Shown: piece after piece, positions 51,865 to 64,000 of the stretch
How positions within the stretch are numbered: position 1 is the stretch's first letter
How the letters are laid out: every line of letters starts with the position of its first letter
Assembly: GCA_022316685.1 (NCBI GenBank)
Contig: JAKJHU010000075.1
Span: 2,976,501 to 3,040,500 of the forward strand
Direction: 5' to 3'
DNA from: Progne subis subis
Taxonomy: Eukaryota > Chordata > Aves > Passeriformes > Hirundinidae
Length of the DNA stretch: 64,000 nt
The notes under the pieces: model-generated
The model's input: the letters and a program-made list of their open reading frames with translations, nothing else
Databases searched by the model: none
What the model was told of the DNA's origin: nothing
Made by a program: the position numbers and the translations under genes

Positions 51865-52420
51865 CACAGACAAAGACCCTCTGTTTAAAGTTAGAAAGTG
51901 GTATGTTTATTCACTGGCAGGCAGCACAGGAGTCATCTCCGAAAGGCGTGGCCACCCTGAACAAGGCTCTTTGCTCTCTATTTATTTTCCAAGATCTTAC
52001 ATACAATGCATATGCATCTCCCATCCCTGCTCTGTATTAAAATGAGGCTATCAGTCCTTCAGGTGTGTGCAGTTCTTCTCTTGAATTGGGTCGGTGGTCT
52101 CAAAGCGTGAAGTCAGGAGAGTCTTCATCAGGTCTCTGTGACCCTCTGGCACGATCCAAGGTCCCCTGCTTCGTGATTGAAACCAGTAAGAACAATGGCC
52201 AGCACCTGGACTTGGTATCAATCAATCTGTTCGTTTAACAGTTTGCTTACTCCACTTTCTTCTATAAACAAGCTCGTAATATAACAGTTAGCTCTAGCTT
52301 GGGCATCTAATAATCATTAACCTACCATTTACTAATCTAACTTACATCTTGATCAATATAAATTGCTTCTAACCTTTAGCTAAAATCTTATCTCTTTTAA
52401 ATCATGTTTCAGTGTGATAG
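51865..52420 (-). mobile_element. Candidate LTR-type retroelement relic
   Basis: Compositionally distinct from its flanks: GC-richer, with GGCAGCACAGGAGTC, GGCGTGGCCACCCTGAACA, GCTCTCTATTTATTTTCC (AATAAA on minus) and TGCTCTGTATTAAAATGAGG. It resembles avian ERV LTRs in overall make-up. No internal coding sequence; ends are uncertain. Confidence 0.4.
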
Positions 52421-52714
52421 TTGAGAATGTAACTGAGTGACTGCCTCAATACTCTGTGGTTGCAGTCTGGAGGAGTGGCATGGTTAGGTAGTGGTTAAAT
52501 GAAAAACACATACATAATTTGTTTGGGGGTATTTGTCTGTGAGAAGTAATCAAGCAATTTATGAAGTCTTTAAAAGTGGAGGTGAATGTGACTTTATGAA
52601 ATAAAACAGTGCCTTATAGTTTGGCAACTACCCCAAAACAGCTACTTTATAATATAGGACAACTTAAAATAGGCATCTCCTTAGCATATGTTAAACAAGT
52701 AGCATAACATGTTT

Positions 52715-52765
52715 GTTGGGGTTTTTTTGTTTGTTTTTGTTTTGTTTTGTTTTGTTTTTTTTTTA
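52715..52765. repeat. (TTTTG)n tract
   Basis: GTTTTGTTTTGTTTTGTTTT repeats flanked by T runs. Confidence 0.9.
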
Positions 52766-53524
52766 AATTCAGTATAGAGTCAAAAAAGCAGGCAAACACA
52801 ATAAAATCTTCCTAATGGTGAAGAACAGCATACCTCTAGAATAGCTGCTCTGATGAGGTTTGAGACATTTGAGACAGATGAGGCAAGAATGACACAGGTG
52901 TTGTGGATCCAGCACTGTCTGACAATGGAGGATGTAATTCATTGCTGCTGAGTGTGTATGGCCTCAAGATTTCTCTGTGTTTTCTACTCAGGTGTACAAG
53001 GTGAGAGAGAGTTGCAGCAATAGCACAGATTGAGAGAACCTACCTAACTCCAAAGCTGCTTTATGACCAGTGACTGTTCTTGAAAACTTCAAAGCAAGCC
53101 TGCAGGTTCCCCAGATAAAGATGAGGATGTAAGCTCCTGCTGGGTGTCCATAACAATGCATCTTCAGTCCTATTAAGAAGTTGAAGTCACTACACAATCT
53201 TTTTCAATGAAAAACAGAAAAATACAGGAGTATAAATGAAATTCAGAAGGGAAAGACAAATACTCCAATGGTACTCTACATTCCCAACTGGGAGAGAAAA
53301 TTAATGAAAACACAGATGAAATATGGAAGAACATGTACTCTTATTTGATCAAATTTACAAGCTTATTTAATTATGTAGCAGTTTCTAATTGTTACGGCCA
53401 AGAGAGCGTATGCCATCAGCACAAGACTATTTACCATGTGTATACATCTCTTTATTAATCACTGTGAATTAAAAATGCAATTAGTCACTTGAAATCTGCA
53501 AACCAAATTCATGCAGTGTTCCCT

Positions 53525-53675
53525 TCAGTAAGTTGCTCCATCCCGGGAAGTGTTTAAGGCTGGATTGGATAAAGCACTGAACAGCTGGATCTAGTGAAAG
53601 GTGTCCCTGTCTATGCCAGGGAGTTGTAGCTAGGTGATTTTTAGGGTCCCTTCCAGCCCAGACCATTCTGTGAGG
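53525..53675 (+). mobile_element. CR1 LINE 3' tail
   Basis: GGCTGGATTGGATAAAGCAC, GGTCCCTTCCAGCCCAGACC and ATTCTGTGAGGA mark a short, 5'-truncated CR1 end. Confidence 0.82.
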
Positions 53676-56421
53676 AGCATGTATGGATAGAGGCCAACAG
53701 TGCAGGTCAGTGGTGGATCTGCAGCTTGAAAATTAGAGCAAGTTGCTTCCGAAGTCAACTACCCAAGGAGTATTATGCATTACTACTAAATTAAAAACTA
53801 GTTACTGTTTCAAAGATCAACAGAAGAAAATACCTTGATTGAATTTTAAAAATAAATGTTATGCAGGAAAACTGACTGTTAAATACATTACTGGGTGGAA
53901 TCTTAGCTGCCGGTTTAATCAGAATAGTTGGAGATAAGGAACATGATACTTTCCACACAGAGCAATGTAGAACCTGCGACCAGTTCATTTCTCTCTGTGG
54001 ACACATCTACATGCTTTTCCCTCTATATTAAGCATGCTTCCACATTCTGCAGGCTTCTTCCATATTCCCTGAGTAGGCGTGGAATAAGCTTAGACTAAAA
54101 CACCTTCATTCGGCTGTCTGTGTACGTAAGGGGTATTTGAGCAGCCATCACAGTCAATGGAGATGCTGCCATTGGGGAGTCCATAGGGAGTCTGTGAGAC
54201 ACTTCAGCTGACCAGCTCATAGGAGTCCAAAATATAATTCAAATGAGTCATTGAGATGACTTAGTATTCCTGGGGGTTCTTTCTTGAATCCAGTACAGAG
54301 AGATCCAAAACAGCTGTTAAATCTCACAAACCACTCAAGCTGGCTAGTGGCACTAAATTCTATGAGGCTGCATGAATCAAAAGATTTCTACCAAAACTGC
54401 CATAGTGGTTCAACATTCTGATCCTGGACACACCTGAAAGTGATAATTGCATAATTTCACCAATCATATATGATCCTCTAAGATTGCATGTAGAGACCCA
54501 ATCCTTGATATGCATTCAGAGGATTCTTAATGTGCGGGGTCTTCTCTGAACTGAGAGAAACTCTGAATTAAGAGAACTCAAAAAATCTGTAATGAACATA
54601 TATTTTCCCAAAGTTTTAGAGCACTTGGTTAAGAAATGAAGACTACAGTTGTGCCTTGGCTTACCAAATTTTCTGCACCTCACAAAGCATCAGAACACAG
54701 TACAAATCAAGTTATTAAAGAGTCAAAACACCCTTCCTTTGTTGTTTTTTCTCCATTTTTGTTCCCTTTGGTCTCAGCTGCATTTAAAGTGGAAAGGTAA
54801 TTTACCCTTTTAAATTGCAGAAAGTTTACTGCAGTGCTGATGCACCAGAGAAGGCAATCAGTTTACCAAATAGCCAGAAACCAAATTATTTTGCTTTTTA
54901 AACATCAATATCAAATCTTTTAAAATCCATATAGAAATCTCAAAGGAGGTAGCACAAAGCACAGAATTGTCATGTTATATATTCCCACTGAGAAATCAAT
55001 TCAGTAAAGAATCCATAGATTTTTGTATTGGCTTTTGCTTCTAAGATTGCTTGAGATGTAACTACATTTTGGGTGCCCTGTGATAAGACAGTCTCAAAAC
55101 TCTAAACACAGGAGTCCCAGAAAAACTAATGAGAATACCTCTTGAGATAAGAGGTATTCATGTTCAGATGAAAGGACATTGTCACACAGAAAACAAGAAG
55201 AAAAATACCTTCTTGCCATCCTGTTTGCACAATGATGACATAATTGTTATGTAAACTGATGTTATTGGCAACCACACACTCCCAGAGAAGTCCTCACCTT
55301 GCACTGTTTTAAAGAATCAACCCTATCAATTGCTTTGTGAAGTTATGTGGACTGAGCTTCATCTGCCCAGCTGTTACCTTTTCCTTCCTTAAGTGTGTGG
55401 CAGTCCTTGTAACCATCTCTCAGCCACATGAATGCTGCCATCACAATGAAAACCCAGGAGCAGATACTCTTACCCTTCACAGTCCTACTGGCCAGAGAAA
55501 AGACTAAGCCAAGTATAAGTCAATCCTTACATGAGACACAAAATATACAAAAGAAATTTTTATCAAAACTATCCTTTGAAACAGAAAAGATGAAGCCTTC
55601 TCAGAAGTAACTCTGTTCACTTCCAAGTCAACAGGTGCTTTCTCATATCAAAAGTAACACACTTATCAAGTCCAGCGTACGTGTTCTTTATCTGTTGGCA
55701 GGAAGAATAAAAATAATATGAGATCTTTCTGTTTATTGGTTTCACCTTGAAACATGTTCATTCTCTTTGGAGTAATTCCTTTGACATATTCTGATAATTT
55801 TCCCCTTTTGAGAAAGCATTAACTTCATTACCTAGATTTCCCTAAAAGTTTTAATATTTTTTAAATTGCCATTAGCTTCAAAAAATACTTGTGCAAGATA
55901 TAAGTTGGAAATATGATTCTATTCCTTGAAGTATTGATATTTCTCTAGTGCTTATGTCAGTGTTGATGGACAAATATAGAACAAGACAACCACCCTTAGA
56001 AAGCCCTGTGTTGGTGCCCTTCAAAGCCCACTCACATTATACCAGTATTTAGATATTGTATCACTTGTGTATCAAGTCATGGACTTCCATCTGTACAAAA
56101 AGTACATTTCGTGCATGGAAATAAAGAACTCAAAGAGGGGAAGGAAATGTTAAAGTTTAAAAAAGAGGAAGAGATCATCCTAAAAATAAATGTAAAAACC
56201 CAACTGCATTTACATATCTTTAGATCAGTGATCCCCAGTCTGCAGCTCCTAGACAGAATGTTTCCTGTAAAAGTCGTTAATATTCTTTACAGATGCACAA
56301 GTTAAATCCCCTGATAAGGATTGTTTTACTGCTTGAGCAATACCAATATTCTCTACTGTATGAGAATAAAAGCTCGGATTCCTAACAATAGCTTTTATAT
56401 TGGCAGCGTGATATAGAGGCT

Positions 56422-56500
56422 TACAGAATCATAGAATGATTAGGGTTGGAAGGGACCGTAGAGATCATTTAGTTCCTAATCCCCAGCCTGCCTTCGTCTC
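56422..56500 (-). mobile_element. CR1 LINE 3' tail, very short
   Basis: ACAGAATCATAGAATGATTA, then GGGTTGGAAGGGACC: the reverse of the last tens of bases of CR1. Confidence 0.82.
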
Positions 56501-56917
56501 TTACTTTAATAAATTTATCTAGGTCACAGTGCTGGCCATTTTTTACCTTCATCCAGCAATTAATGATCAGCCTCAGAGTAAGGGCCTTAAAGATAGTATG
56601 GCTTTTTCAACAGCCCAACATATTTGTTCTCAGCCAGCAACAATCACAGGTGTTAACAATCAGGCAACTAAATGACTGTTTTCGATCCCTGTGGAGATGC
56701 CAGCAGCAATCAGAGAAACAGATGGGATAGCAAGAGTGGTAATTCAGATTCTTATACACACATGAGATTGAACTGCAAAATAGGGGATTGTTTCATTACA
56801 CAGCAATTTTTTTATGTGTTACTCTGTCAAACTGAAACAGTGAAAATGCTATGCGTGTTAAACCACTGATAGGGACTGAAAAGATAAAGCTTCCTATTTT
56901 TAATTTACTCTCAGTGT

Positions 56918-57012
56918 AGTTTTTGTTGTTGTTACTGTTGTTTTTGTTTGTTTATTTGATTGTTTTGGGTTTTGTTTTTTTTGTTGTTTTTTGTTTTTGT
57001 TTTTGGTTTTAA
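56918..57012. repeat. T/G-rich low-complexity tract
   Basis: Irregular TTTG/TTGT runs such as TTTTTGTTTGTTTATTTG. Confidence 0.9.
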
Positions 57013-57057
57013 GGTTAGGAAAAACCTACAGGAAAATTGATGTTTTCTACTGTTAGT

Positions 57058-57273
57058 TTAGCGAGGTTTCCATCTACCAGAAATCTGAATACCCAAAACT
57101 GTTATGTGATATTGGCTAATTTTGGAGTAGGCAGATAGTTTCAGAATCAGAGTTGATGCAATTTTTGAACCTTTGAGGGCAGTCACACTGGGTGAATCTG
57201 GAAGACGTAATGATGAAGTTTTATGTGTCTGTTGCGATACCTCTCTGTTCAGTGAGGAGCACACATACATCTT
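57058..57273 (-). other. Exon-like block Y, unidentified
   Basis: A near-perfect acceptor (tgattttctacttgcag) is followed by an open frame of 71 codons (KMYVCSSLNREVSQQTHK and on to SGRWKPR, stop at 57058-57060). It lies downstream of block X on the same strand. Joining X to Y in X's main frame (phase 1) would instead give EDVCVLLTEQRGIATDT and a stop at 57221-57223. No recognisable domain. Confidence 0.28.
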
Positions 57274-58860
57274 CTGCAAGTAGAAAATCAAGGTCAGCAT
57301 CTGTTTTTTTCTTCATGCTTCGGAAGATATGGCAGAGTTTCTTCTGATGTTTTCAAATCCTGCTTTCAAAAAGGAAGTTTGAGCATTATTGAAATTCTCG
57401 TCAATAACATTTAATAACAGACTTACCTATTCAATGGAAAGTAAGGTAATCATGTGAAGGATAATTGAGGAGGTTGGGAAAGATGAAAACAACCTATTAT
57501 TTCTGTTTTCCTCATCTTTCCCTTCTGTTTCAATTCCATTTTCTACTTTTTATATGGTCCTGTTTCAGCAATTGATTGTGGGAAAAATAATGGAATTGCA
57601 CATAGTTCTCTTATTTTGGTCTCTTACATCATTAGCTTTTTAATTATACTTATTTTTGAAAACATAAACAAACCTAGTATTAATACATGCAGCTTCAATT
57701 CACATGTTCAGCTAGTTCTGTCACCTATACCATATTTAGATTATGATAAACACAGTGCATTGTTCAATTTGTTTTATTTTACCATGTATATTGAGCTAGA
57801 TCTGGAGGCTTATATTTTTTAAAACATCTAATTTTATTCTTGTTCATTTAATCAGATTAGTATTGTAGAAATATGGATAATTAGCTGTAGAGGGCATATA
57901 GAAACATTTTGTCATAAGCAAATACCTGAGGCATAAATTAGTACATAATCTTTACAGAACCATTTAAACTTGACTCTCAGTTTGCCTTTTACAAAGGAAT
58001 GATATTTTTTTTTCTATTTTCATTCTGTAGATTTCTAGAGGTGTCAGACCAGGAACTGCATCCTCTCATTTACTTATACGATGTCAGAGAGAAACATTTT
58101 TGTGTTCTTTGTGTGTTGTCATTTTAGTGTTACAAAGACATCTGAAGATTATAGGTAGCCTCTACTTGAATAAATTTGTAAAGTTGTTCAGGTAGAAGTA
58201 GGCTAACTCTGGCTTTTCACAAAAGCCCCAACGCTGTCACCAAATCATTCAACTATGTAAAATTTCTCAGGGTCTTTTTTTTTTTTGGTTGGTTTTATGT
58301 AGGATTTTGTTGTTGTTTTAGTTATTGTACTGTTTTGTTTGGTTTTCATTGGTTTTATTTTTGTGGCCTGGGAGGACACTGTTAAAATTATAATATAATA
58401 TATGTTGGAAGTTTAAATCTATTAACATTACAGTTATATTTTAATATTTAAGTTCCCAAAAGAACATTGCTGAGTGCTGTAGGGACTCTGTTTAAGAAAT
58501 GTCCATTTACTTATAGCAGTAAAGAAAAAAACTGTAAGAAAGTAGATGTCCATGTTGTAAAAGCACTGAATGTAAGGGAAAAGGTTGGTACTTTTAGGGA
58601 GTTACAGGAAATTCTTAAGTCATTATTTTAAAGCCATAGTACTTTAATTTGTTACTGTAATGATAAATGAAACAGATTAATTTTTGTATTTGAAACTTGA
58701 ATTAAATATTATTCTCACATGAGAAATGTAAGGAATTTTATGAACTTTTACTTTATATAGCCAGTCAGGTTAGGAGCTAAGTTTTCTGCAGCAGGTGTAA
58801 CAGCTGAATGATTTGTTCATTCATGTTCTGCCTCCGTTTGCTGAACCGTACGTTTGTTTA

Positions 58861-58962
58861 ATGGCAGCGATTGGCCCTCAGGATGCACCAGCAACCTCAC
58901 TCTCAAGTGACATCCCTAAAGGACGGCAGATGGTATCTAAGCCAGCTGTCAAATCCTTATAA
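58861..58962 (+). other. Small open frame of 33 codons in a GC-richer patch
   Basis: ATG to TAA encoding MAAIGPQDAPATSLSSDIPK and 13 more residues. The base composition is clearly richer than the surrounding AT-rich DNA. An acceptor-like atggcag and a gtatct donor-like site lie at its ends. It could be a conserved non-coding element instead; coding is unproven. Confidence 0.2.
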
Positions 58963-59579
58963 GTTGAGGTCAGATCAGCATCTGTCAGCATTACTACAAG
59001 GTTATTGACATAAAACAAAGCTCATTTAAGTTCTGTTGTTAGTTCAGTGTGGAAGGGTCTTTTAATGAAAATATAAGATGACGAGGTGAGAGCTGCCTTT
59101 CTGTTTGGTTTCTGCATTTAGAAGTCAATTTGCAGATACTGTTCATAATAGATTTCTTTAAGTATATGTTTAAAAATCTTTATCACCAGAATGATAACCA
59201 CTACATGTTGTCTCAGGACGAGACTATTTATTTCTAGTCGAATAGTATAAGTCCCAGTATCATTTGATGGGAGGTTTGTTAAAGTGTCAAGGAGGCACTA
59301 TGATTTTCATATTAAAAAAATGATTCAGAGGCATAGTGAATACAGATGGATTTAGTGACTTCTGAATAGCAAAATCTTGAACATTTTTCCTGGCACATGA
59401 TTGCATTCATCAATGTTAAAAGATGTTTGTTCTGAAAGATTCTTTAATTTTAGAGTTCATTGTGGATGCATGTACACTGAAAAAAGTAAAAGCTTAATTA
59501 AAGTGCAAAAAAATTATTTTTAATGTGATAAATTCCTACTTTATTTTTCTGTTCTTTTCTTTAGAAGGTCTGTTTGTCT

Positions 59580-59706
59580 ATGGAGGTAAAGGTAAAGGTA
59601 ATGAAAGATGAGGGAGAGGGAAAGAGGGAGAGAGGGTGAGAGGAAAGGGAGAAGGAGAGAGGGAGAGGGAAAGGGAAGAAAAAAGATAGAAATAAAGAAG
59701 TAGAAG
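59580..59706. repeat. Purine-only tract (GA-rich)
   Basis: About 120 bases almost entirely A and G on the plus strand (GGTAAAGGTAAAGGTAATGA, then GAGGGAGAGGGAAAG-type units). Confidence 0.9.
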
Positions 59707-60809
59707 GAAAGTGAATGAGGGGATTGTAAAATGTGTTACTCATGATGGAGGATGATGGGAAATTTTGAAATTACCAGAGCCCACTACTGAAGAAAGAAGT
59801 AGCAAATTGAGTTTTATATGTCTGTGTCATGGGTCTGTACAATGTAATAAGGGTAAGCTTAATGTTCTAAAGTGTCTTTTTATGTTTTCCATCTTTCTCT
59901 GCAGCAATAAAACTGGAAAAGCATTAACAATTTTTTCAAATACAGTTAGGGATCCTGACTTATTTTTCATTAGAGATCTGTCTTTTAGGATTTGACTTTC
60001 AGAGGAAGGCAGGGTCAGTTGGTCAGAATTTGGCATGTCTTAAGACAAGCTTCTGCTTTTCAGTGCAAGGAGTTTCATGAGGGTGACTTGCCAAAACTAC
60101 TCAAAAGGTGGCAAAAAATTTCCAGAAGGCTGCCTTTTGAAGAAATTTGCAATTCTCATAATTTCAGTTCACCCCTTTACCCTCTGCCCATCACCTTTTT
60201 TGGTGTAATGTTATTGTCATTAGTTATAACATCAAGGATTATTTGTTATTTTTATATTAATAGTTCTTTTCTTCTTGATCATCATCACAACTGCCCTAGA
60301 ATTTTCTAATGAGTCCTGTTATTGCCTTATTTAGTTGACAGCTGCCCCCAGCTTTGTTGGTTTATTACTGATAGCAGTTGCGATATGAGAGGTACGTAGT
60401 TCCCAGTGGCAACAAATGTAAACAGAAAGCAAATAGACCTGTCTGGGAAACCTCAAAAATAACACACAGCTAACCAAAGAAACCACGACATTCATGGGGC
60501 CTTTAATGAGGCAGCCTTCCTTTGATCATTTCACTAACCTAATTGTTTTTACGGTTGGCAGGACAGGTTCTTTTAAAAAGCCAGGGAGAATTGCTCTTTT
60601 CCTAAGTGGTAGCGTTGGTTTTGTGGCAACTTCATCATAATGAGTAACATCACAGAGGCTTTCATTGTGTCATGTGGCAGAATAATATTATAAGGAGAAT
60701 CGCTGTATTTCTTAACATCTATGTATCTGCTCTACTTTATCTATTAGGTCTTCTATCAATGAAGTTGTCCAGTTATCAGTTATAAACTGTAATATTTTGT
60801 GACACATAC

Positions 60810-60971
60810 CATAGCGTATTAATCTCCCGTTTCTCCTTTTTAGCAAGAACAGTTTCACACACAGGTGCCCTCTAAGATCTGCACATCCTTGTACCTCTGC
60901 TGCATCATTTGCATAATGGAGCTTTCCTGTGAGGTTGCTGTTTGCTCTGCAAGGCACTTCTGGGTAAGATT
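60810..60971 (-). other. Exon-like block X, unidentified
   Basis: Acceptor with a pyrimidine-rich stretch ending ccacaatcag and donor TATG|gtatgt frame 162 bases (54 codons, phase 1-1). The frame is fully open: SYPEVPCRANSNLTGKLHYA and on to KRRNGRLIRY. I do not recognise the product. A second frame is also open for 38 codons, which weakens the coding argument. It could be an exon of an unknown gene, a decayed exon or chance. Confidence 0.3.
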
Positions 60972-61446
60972 CTGATTGTGGAGAAAATACAGAAACTACA
61001 GAGAGATATTACTGCTTTATTTTAATGGCAGGGTGAATCAGTGCATGTTGGTTTTTGTGTTTTCACAGAGATCCAACCCAAGAATCAACAACTTTCCTGC
61101 TCACAGCTGGACCTTACCTTGTGCTCAGGTTTAGTGCGGTAATATTGACTTATTTCAGAAACATCAACAAAACTGAATGGGCACTCCCAGGGGCAATAAA
61201 ACTCTGGCTGGGTTATTGTTACCCACCTCTGGGTCTGAAGGATCTCTTACCTCAATATTTAGTTTTGAGGGATGATTTCATAGTTTTTGTCACCTCTCGC
61301 TTTCTGTGTAGCTGAAAGCCAGCCTTGGTCCTGCAGGTGACCTCAGTTCAGCCAGGAAAGGAGCTGCTCCCAGGAAGCTCTGGATATGTGCCCCGAGGCA
61401 TGCATGTTGCTTAAATGCCAGAGCAGGTAAGCAGCAGGGCCTCACT

Positions 61447-61541
61447 GAAAACAAAAAACAAAAAACAAAAACAAAACAAACAAAAAAACAAACAAACAAA
61501 CAACAAACAAACAAAAAACCACCAACCAAAACCCAACAACC
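61447..61541. repeat. (CAAA)n / (CAAAA)n low-complexity tract
   Basis: AAAACAAAAACAAAACAAAC-type repeats. The apparent Phe/Val/Cys-rich and Lys/Asn-rich frames across it are artefacts. Confidence 0.92.
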
Positions 61542-64000
61542 CAAGAACAAAGGGTTGTAAGGCCTTAGAACTGGAAACTAAATCTTGCTGCAAGATTACC
61601 AGAAGTTTTAAATAGAGGGAGGAAAACTGATGCCTCTAATTGCCTTATGAATTATGTCACCTCTGATGTTCAGATCTAGACCTAATATGTTTGATATTTT
61701 AACGTAGCTTGGCATTTTAACTTTCCCTACAGCACTAACAAGGGAGTGTTCAGACTAAAGTAATTCTCAAAAATTATGTGGTAGGTACTTTGGTATCTCT
61801 TTTCTGGCTGCATTATACTATGATGTTTGAACTTTCTTTCTATGGTAAGAATGATATATTGTTGGATTGAGAGACTTTCAAGGAGCTCTCTGCGATGGTG
61901 CCTGGCCTGAAAAAACATGGAGACATTTGGAAAAGTTTCAGAAATTAGGTATTCCAAAACATTTTCATTTTGGCACATATATTATCTATGTCTATTTATA
62001 TATATAGACCTGTATTTAGATGCATATATTTAGATTTATGGTTTAAATGTTTGTGTTTCATACTATTGCAGGAAAATATGAAGATTCAATGCTACCTTTA
62101 TGGCTTTATTTTGCTTTCTGGCTTTATTTTGCTTGAATTGGATGTATAGTTCCTTCTTTACCCTCACTGAGCATAACTACACAAATGAATGTAAAATACA
62201 GAATGGTGTGTGGAGAATTTAAAAGGTGAACTATAAGTCCTAACTGAATACCTAAAATGCCTTGATGTAGATAGAACATTTCTATATATTTTAGAGGTAG
62301 AATTAATTACAATTTATCTGCCTGACATTTTCTCTGTCAGTTTTATTCATACATTTTCACTTTGAGTAAGTTGGATTAGTCTACTTATAAATTTGCTGTT
62401 TCTGAAATGCGTTGTTAGGAGAATCCAGAGCTTCCCCTTAATTACTTACTAATTAGCTAACTTTTTAATCTATTTACTCAGTTACTTATTTTTGTTTCAA
62501 ACTTCATAGCCTTTAAATTATGGGCTTTGTATTGTACTATCACCAAAAATACCAAATCTCCCAGCTGACAACTGGCTAAAAGTATAGGCACAAGAGTCAA
62601 ACTTCCTTTTCCAGTGGTTTGCAGTCTAGGTAGTACAGTAAATACATATATTTATTTTGCTATGTCATTCACAAAAAATGGCTTGGTTATTAATTATGGT
62701 GATTTTCAGCCCATATTTTTCAGTTGTTTTTTTCTTTCAATTTATCGTATTATATAGTGAAATAATTAGTTTCATACAATACTGTATACATAAGATAAAT
62801 ACAAGACTTGGACATATATTTTTCTATTAAAAAGCTTGTTAATTTTGCTGGCTGTACCAGTACAGCTTTGATATACATCATACCTGCACACAAGGCAACT
62901 GTTATTTTTGTCTTTGGTGCTTCAGTTAAGCAAATGCAAAACTATTACATGTACATCAATCTTGTTCCCCAATTAAATGTCTTTATCAATATTTTCCCCA
63001 CATATTCATTCTCTCTACCAAATGCTGATGTACATTTTATGCATGTATAGGACTCAGCATCTGTTTCTATGGGAAAGTTCCATTAGACCATAATAACCTC
63101 CAGTTAATTGCACAGCAAATATTTATTTCTCACACATCAAATTAATGAAATAAGTTCAGTGAAAGACCACATCAGCTTGGCAAACAACATCTATCAAGCT
63201 GGATAAGCCTCTAAAGGCGTTCTTGGCAGAAATCCTGTATCCTGAAGAATTGTATATCCTTGGGAATACAGCCATCATTTAATTACTAGATGATAATGTT
63301 GTTGCAGGTTTGTTTATTGTTCTTTTGTTTTTCACCTAGAAGAACTATAAGAAAAAATTGGTTTTCTTTTTTTACTAATGTACTGTGCCATGGCTACAAC
63401 AGTATAATTGAGGAATGATAATTTTCAAGCTTCTATACCCCCCATTTAATTCTCATATTCAATAAGATTACTATTACATTAGTATTCAGTATTCCTGGAG
63501 CACTTACTCCTCTTCATATACAAATGCGAAAGGAGCTTTAAAAATCAGTTTTCAAATCCCCCACTTTGATTACTCTACAATAATGAGACTCTTTCCTAAG
63601 TGCAACATGGATGTCTTCCATGTGTCTGCAACAATGATAGCTTCACATCCCACACATATCTCTGTATTCCCTTCCCACCAGTGCTAATACTCCCTGTGCT
63701 GTGTTGCATGAGAAGGCAATGACATTATATGCAACTTCTTTTATAGCAGCAAAGGACAATGATGCATGAAGTCATAAAATCTTTTTAAGCAGAGGAAGCA
63801 GGAAGCTTAAATTGTTCTCTGACTTCATAAGTTCATTTTGATGCTCTAAAATTTATACCATTTTCTTCTTAACAATAATTTCTGAGAACCTCACAAATAT
63901 TTTTTTGCTTGCACAAGCTTTTTTTTAAATACAATCTACTTCTTCTGAAGCTTACCCAAAGTAGGTGCATAGAGTTTGCATGACTTATAACAACTCATGA

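Larger units (their letters stand above)
48980..64000. other. Largely intergenic, with unproven exon-like blocks
   Basis: AT-rich DNA upstream of the receptor. It contains the LTR-like relic, two CR1 tails, low-complexity tracts and blocks X and Y. I see no gene I can name, and nothing supported from 61.6 kb to the end. Confidence 0.5.

Noticed and set aside
61055..61315. An 86-codon plus-strand frame after a good acceptor (tgttttcacag)
   Set aside because: The only nearby donor is weak and the frame shows no domain; kept out for lack of support.
61290..61615. Phe/Val/Cys-rich minus and Lys/Asn-rich plus frames
   Set aside because: Translation of the CAAA low-complexity tract.
61727..61978. 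Minus-strand frame after acceptor ccatgttttttcag
   Set aside because: The acceptor is good but there is no convincing donor and the peptide is not recognisable.
1..64000. CRISPR arrays, tRNA, rRNA or bacterial-style operons
   Set aside because: No regularly spaced direct repeats or cloverleaf/rRNA sequence noticed; the DNA is clearly vertebrate nuclear.

Overview
The window looks like a bird genome, most likely an AT-rich macrochromosome stretch. Evidence: several truncated CR1 LINE fragments with the characteristic outward 3' ends, small GT-AG exons in AT-rich introns, one CpG-island promoter, and no mammalian Alu, L1 or B elements. The only gene I can name with confidence is PNPLA4. Its human orthologue lies at Xp22, a region that corresponds to an autosomal part of chromosome 1 in chicken.

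Layout. 1-15.5 kb: no convincing gene; AT-rich intergenic DNA with a candidate antisense LTR (1.9-2.3 kb), CR1 pieces (10.8, 13.7-14.5 kb), homopolymer runs and a 33-base poly-C. 15.5-15.95 kb: CpG island, the likely PNPLA4 promoter. 16.8-20.1 kb: three exon-like blocks with good splice sites and open frames. 21.2-36.3 kb: PNPLA4 on the plus strand, six coding exons, 253 codons, with the whole Ser-Asp dyad intact. 36.3-41.5 kb: intergenic, with a TA/CA microsatellite and a CR1. 41.8-48.6 kb: a five-exon minus-strand gene, convergent with PNPLA4, for a single-pass IgV-domain receptor. It has a signal peptide, V domain, CxxC stalk, membrane segment and a tail with two YxxM motifs. I cannot assign it to a named family member. 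48.7-64 kb: mostly intergenic, with an LTR-like relic, CR1 tails, low-complexity tracts and two unidentified minus-strand exon-like blocks (57.1-57.3 and 60.8-61.0 kb).

The two main observations are the unnamed IgV/YxxM receptor and a possible in-frame N-terminal extension of PNPLA4 through upstream exons. The frame works out for exactly two splice routes. The two genes have no evident functional link. All exon models come from reading splice sites and frames by eye; none was tested against transcripts or databases.
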